A stretch of DNA of 43,610 bases from NCBI GenBank assembly GCA_944384855.1, contig CALWUY010000051.1:1-43610 (forward strand). The letters run 5' to 3'. The notes below the pieces were generated by a model. The model saw only the letters and a program-made list of their open reading frames with translations. It was not told the DNA's origin and did no database searches. Of the stretch, positions 41,168-43,610 are shown piece by piece. The DNA comes from an uncultured Clostridia bacterium (GTDB lineage Bacteria > Bacillota > Clostridia > Oscillospirales > Acutalibacteraceae). Position numbers and translations under genes: made by a program. Each line of letters opens with the position of its first letter. The first letter of the stretch is position 1.

Positions 41168-42973
41168 TTAAGAATCTGCAAAATAGTCAATAATACAACT
41201 TAACATCAAATCCATTTCCATATCATCGCCCGCCACATAACACGGCAAACCTATAGCATTGTTATAAAATTCTTTTCTTTCATTTAAAACCGTTTTATTT
41301 AGAGAAATCATATTAGTACCTTGCATCGTCCACTCTAGCTCTCTATATTTAGGAAATATTACTATTGCCAGTACTTTAGTATATAAATAATTTTGCAAAT
41401 AACATATCGTCCGTTTTACATATTGAGGTTCATCATATGGATTTATGCATAAAACTACCGCATCAGGATTTGTTCCAATAAAAAACTCGTGTTGTGCTAT
41501 TGGATAATGCCCTATGTTTCCAGTATTGTATGGAATAGTTTGAGACTGTGAACCAACAATAATAATGTCATATTTCTTTATATCTATTTCGTGCATATAT
41601 CTATTAATAGTTTGAACAGCGTCTGCACCTGAAAGACGAATACCCCCGTAGCCCATAGGATATACCTTGTCAATTCCGAATAGTGGCGATGTCGGTTCTG
41701 TCCCCAATCCCCCTACTTTATATCCTAGTTTATTTAATTTTTGTCGCATCAATAACTGCAATGAAAATTTCCCTTGCTTTGATGAAGTGCCAAAAATTCC
41801 GACTACCGGTGTAGCAATATTATACAACTTTCCCATTAGAGATTTGTCTATATCACTTATGTCGGCTTTTGGATAATAATATTTTTGTCCATTTTCATTA
41901 AGAATATCCGTTTTCATTTTATATTTGCGCAAATCATCAAAGGCATACACATTTTTTCGATATTTTATGCAACTGTCGAGGATTTCGGATAGCAGATCGC
42001 TTTTAAGTGCAGCCGAAATCACTCCTAAATGACCAATAATTACCGTATCAAAATCGTCATCCCACTTAATGTCTTTTACACATTCAATTATCTTTTGTGA
42101 GTCCCCAAAATTCATAACATCTGTACAATTTTTCCCTATATTTCTAAATATAGGAAAATCATATATCCCAACCACCTCAAACATAAGCATCTTCTCAAAA
42201 CTGATCAATGTTTGTATTTCTTTATTAAACGGAATTACAATTGCTTTTTGTATCTTAAAAATTGAATTTTGTGGATTAAATAACGAGTTATCAATATGTA
42301 TAATCTTTTGTGCGTTAGCGATTAATTCTTTCAAGAGGTTTTCTGGAGTTATTCCATATTCTAACATTTGAGCAGCAATGCCCGTAATATATGGTGCTGC
42401 GAAACTTGACCCAGCAACATATTTATACTCACCTTGTGACCAAGGAAGCCTTTGAAGAGAGCCTAAACCCATTAGATTAATAGAGCTATCTTCTACTGCA
42501 TAATATTTCATTCCATCGGCACAATATGGATTCCAATCGACTCCTATAACATTATTAAATGCGGCAGGAAAAGAAATCACACCCTCATTGTCAAATGCTG
42601 ATATAATTACTGTGCCTTCGTCAGTAATTTTTTTACAAATCTCGTATAAACCTGAAATATCATCGCAAACAGATATCCCACAACTTAAATGTATTATATC
42701 GAAATGTTTTATTTGTTTTATTATTTTTAATACATCGATTAATGTTTCCGCAATAATATTTTCTTCTTTTTCAAACATATTGTAAAAATAGAGTGATGCT
42801 TTCGGAGCGATTTTAGCAATTATGGAAGCAACTGCCGTACCATGTCCAATTCTATCTTCACAATTATTAAGAAACGTAAATTTAATTTGTTTAAACTCGC
42901 TTCTACTTATATCAATTCCACTATCCAAAATAGCAATCGAAACACCTTCACCTTTACATTTTGACCATGTCAT
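41168..42973 (-). CDS. Subtilisin-like (S8) protease fused to DUF1611/DgcN-like P-loop domain
   Basis: 601 residues. Residues 1-245 are an S8 domain with the triad Asp17 (AILDSGID), His44 (RIGHGTAVAS) and Ser190 (AGSSFAAP), with oxyanion Asn129 (AFDNEG). No signal peptide precedes it, so it acts in the cytoplasm. Residues ~300-601 match DUF1611/DgcN: DTVIIGHLGVIS, then the unusual P-loop GTSSKQGKFS (395-404, Lys402) and GTEPTSPLFGID. DgcN proteins act as N-acyltransferases on D-glutamate. The fusion suggests peptide release coupled to acylation or ATP use. GAGGAGAT precedes ATG 42973 by 8 bp. Confidence 0.88.
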   Translation of the reverse strand: MTWSKCKGEGVSIAILDSGIDISRSEFKQIKFTFLNNCEDRIGHGTAVASIIAKIAPKASLYFYNMFEKEENIIAETLIDVLKIIKQIKHFDIIHLSCGISVCDDISGLYEICKKITDEGTVIISAFDNEGVISFPAAFNNVIGVDWNPYCADGMKYYAVEDSSINLMGLGSLQRLPWSQGEYKYVAGSSFAAPYITGIAAQMLEYGITPENLLKELIANAQKIIHIDNSLFNPQNSIFKIQKAIVIPFNKEIQTLISFEKMLMFEVVGIYDFPIFRNIGKNCTDVMNFGDSQKIIECVKDIKWDDDFDTVIIGHLGVISAALKSDLLSEILDSCIKYRKNVYAFDDLRKYKMKTDILNENGQKYYYPKADISDIDKSLMGKLYNIATPVVGIFGTSSKQGKFSLQLLMRQKLNKLGYKVGGLGTEPTSPLFGIDKVYPMGYGGIRLSGADAVQTINRYMHEIDIKKYDIIIVGSQSQTIPYNTGNIGHYPIAQHEFFIGTNPDAVVLCINPYDEPQYVKRTICYLQNYLYTKVLAIVIFPKYRELEWTMQGTNMISLNKTVLNERKEFYNNAIGLPCYVAGDDMEMDLMLSCIIDYFADS

Positions 42974-43019
42974 AATTACATCTCCTCATATTTATAATTG
43001 GTACTTAACAATAAGATCC

Positions 43020-43052
43020 TTTTCGACTAAAATGGAAAATGCACAGAACACC
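43020..43052 (+). repeat. Downstream arm of the inverted repeat flanking the precursor gene
   Basis: Core atggaaaatgcacagaa (43032-43048) pairs perfectly with 43265-43281, and flanking bases continue the match with a few mismatches and small indels out to about 43020 and 43052. It lies between the precursor gene and the S8 gene. Confidence 0.85.
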
Positions 43053-43120
43053 TATTCATATGTTAAAATATCTTCATTGATTTATTATCAATATTCGTAA
43101 AATAAAAAAATAGTTAGTCG

Positions 43121-43213
43121 TTAATCACAGAGACCAAACATTGTTCCTGGATAATACTCTTCATACAATACTATGTATTTCTTCTGAAGATTTCTCTTTA
43201 CGAGTTTTTTCAT
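43121..43213 (-). CDS. Candidate RiPP precursor peptide, 30 aa
   Basis: ATG at 43213 has AGGAGGTG with a 7-nt spacer, and TAA lies at 43123-43121. The peptide begins MKKLVKRNLQKK, a basic leader-like start, continues with YIVLYE and ends EYYPGTMFGLCD. It has only one Cys, unlike Cys-rich clostridial precursors with a similar leader start. It is the first gene after a consensus promoter and is followed by protease, radical SAM maturase, ACP and other genes on the same strand, the expected place for a precursor. A second ATG at 43217 opens another frame of 18 codons and has a poorer RBS spacing. I infer the C-terminal ~10 residues are the core. Confidence 0.65.
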   Translation of the reverse strand: MKKLVKRNLQKKYIVLYEEYYPGTMFGLCD

Positions 43214-43259
43214 TCATATTCACCTCCTATGTTTTTAAGTAAAAAATAACACACTCATC

Positions 43260-43292
43260 GGTAATTCTGTGCATTTTCCATGATAGTCAAAA
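43260..43292 (-). repeat. Upstream arm of the inverted repeat flanking the precursor gene
   Basis: Core ttctgtgcattttccat (43265-43281), perfect complement of 43032-43048. It lies in the 5' leader between the promoter and the RBS of the precursor gene. Confidence 0.85.
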
Positions 43293-43316
43293 TTTAAAAC
43301 GTACTGCTTGTATTAT

Positions 43317-43345
43317 ATTCTAATATATTTATCATAATTTGTCAA
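43317..43345 (-). promoter_or_regulatory. Consensus promoter of the peptide cluster
   Basis: On the minus strand TTGACA (43345-43340), 17-bp spacer, TAGAAT (43322-43317). It lies outside the inverted-repeat segment and would give a leader of about 95 nt before the precursor start. Confidence 0.75.
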
Positions 43346-43378
43346 TATTTAGTTTGGTGTCTTTTGAATTCAAACAAT

Positions 43379-43428
43379 AAATCAAGTGAATTAACGGTAT
43401 ATTTTTCAAATTTACTTGATTTTTTATT
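43379..43428. terminator. Weak hairpin upstream of the cluster promoter
   Basis: Arms aaatcaagt (43379-43387) and acttgattt (43414-43422), a 26-nt loop and T-tract on the plus strand. It may shield the cluster from plus-strand transcription; the large loop makes this uncertain. Confidence 0.35.
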
Positions 43429-43485
43429 GTATAAAGGGTATTATATTAAATGTATTTCGTTTAGCGTTTCACTAATTTTATTTCA

Positions 43486-43610
43486 ATCGAGTAGGAGGCT
43501 GACCATTAGTTGACCAGCCGACCTCTCACACCACCGTGCGTACCGTTCGGTACACGGCGGTTCAATCATATTAAGTGCATAGACTTGTACGCTTCGGATA
43601 TATCATAATA
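43486..43610 (-). mobile_element. Group II intron, 3' end (domains V and VI)
   Basis: On the minus strand a 33-nt domain V hairpin (43562-43530; accgccgtg...cacggtggt arms with a two-base CG bulge and capped near cgaa) is followed by GTGAGAGG, a domain VI stem (43519-43497; ggctggtca / tggtcagcc) and the end CCTACTCGAT, close to 43486. This arrangement and wording match the ends of bacterial group II introns with LtrA-type reverse transcriptases. The reverse-transcriptase gene would lie beyond the window. The boundary is estimated. Confidence 0.85.

Noticed and set aside
43135-43217. Alternative 18-codon frame from the ATG at 43217
   Set aside because: It shares the RBS but with only 3 nt spacing and ends without any leader/core character.
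1-43610. CRISPR arrays and tRNA genes
   Set aside because: No regularly spaced repeats and no tRNA T-arm or acceptor pairing were seen on either strand by eye; a tRNAscan run would settle short cases.

Overview
The window is chromosomal DNA from an AT-rich, low-GC Gram-positive bacterium, most likely a Clostridia-class anaerobe. The evidence is strong AGGAGG-type ribosome binding sites, frequent TTG/GTG starts, a clostridial-type AdhE, a SpoIIM-like protein, split ChrA chromate transporters, a short ProB without PUA domain and XerD-like recombinases. No tRNA, rRNA or CRISPR array was seen.

Positions 1-9.3 kb: the 3' end of adhE with a small APH-fold kinase, then manA, then a hexuronate/sugar-acid operon (uxuA, uxuB-type SDR, two TIM-barrel sugar isomerase/epimerases, two paralogous Gfo/Idh/MocA dehydrogenases). 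An AraC regulator is transcribed divergently. Positions 9.4-15.5 kb: htpG, a second AraC regulator facing a decayed ABC sugar-binding protein, and a two-gene unit coding an XRE-HTH/PfkB-kinase fusion and a D-lyxose isomerase-like cupin. Positions 15.7-23.3 kb: an ABC-2 exporter, two flavoproteins, two half-size chromate transporters, a degenerate histidine-kinase-like protein and gap. Between gap and an SDR gene lies a 1.2-kb segment bounded by 39-bp imperfect inverted repeats, carrying a methyltransferase and a broken ORF. Positions 25.3-32.3 kb: a SpoIIM-like membrane protein, a XerD-like recombinase (with Lys where the first catalytic Arg is expected), proB-proA-proC, a DUF3048 lipoprotein, an acetyltransferase and an unannotated 52-aa membrane peptide.

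From 32.3 kb the content is accessory. First comes a mobile-element module on the minus strand: a large serine recombinase, a 41-aa protein, a MazF/PemK-like protein with a six-Cys tail, and a sigma-like HTH protein whose ribosome binding site is buried in a perfect 18-bp hairpin.

The most interesting region is 36.4-43.4 kb, more AT-rich than the rest and entirely on the minus strand. In transcription order it has a consensus promoter, a 30-codon gene for a candidate RiPP precursor, a subtilisin fused to a DUF1611/DgcN-like P-loop domain, a radical SAM/SPASM maturase, an acyl-carrier-like protein, a complete second-type methionyl-tRNA synthetase (MetRS2 class), a gene remnant, and a BtrH-like putative Cys/His acyltransferase or peptidase. 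The precursor gene is bracketed by 33-bp imperfect inverted repeats with a perfect 17-bp core. The set resembles the informatically defined clostridial peptide maturation systems (CcpM-type radical SAM, ACP-related protein, S8 protease), but the precursor is not Cys-rich, and MetRS2 and a BtrH-like protein are included. I infer a modified-peptide natural product, possibly with MetRS2 as self-resistance. The window ends in the 3' end (domains V and VI) of a group II intron lying upstream of the cluster promoter.
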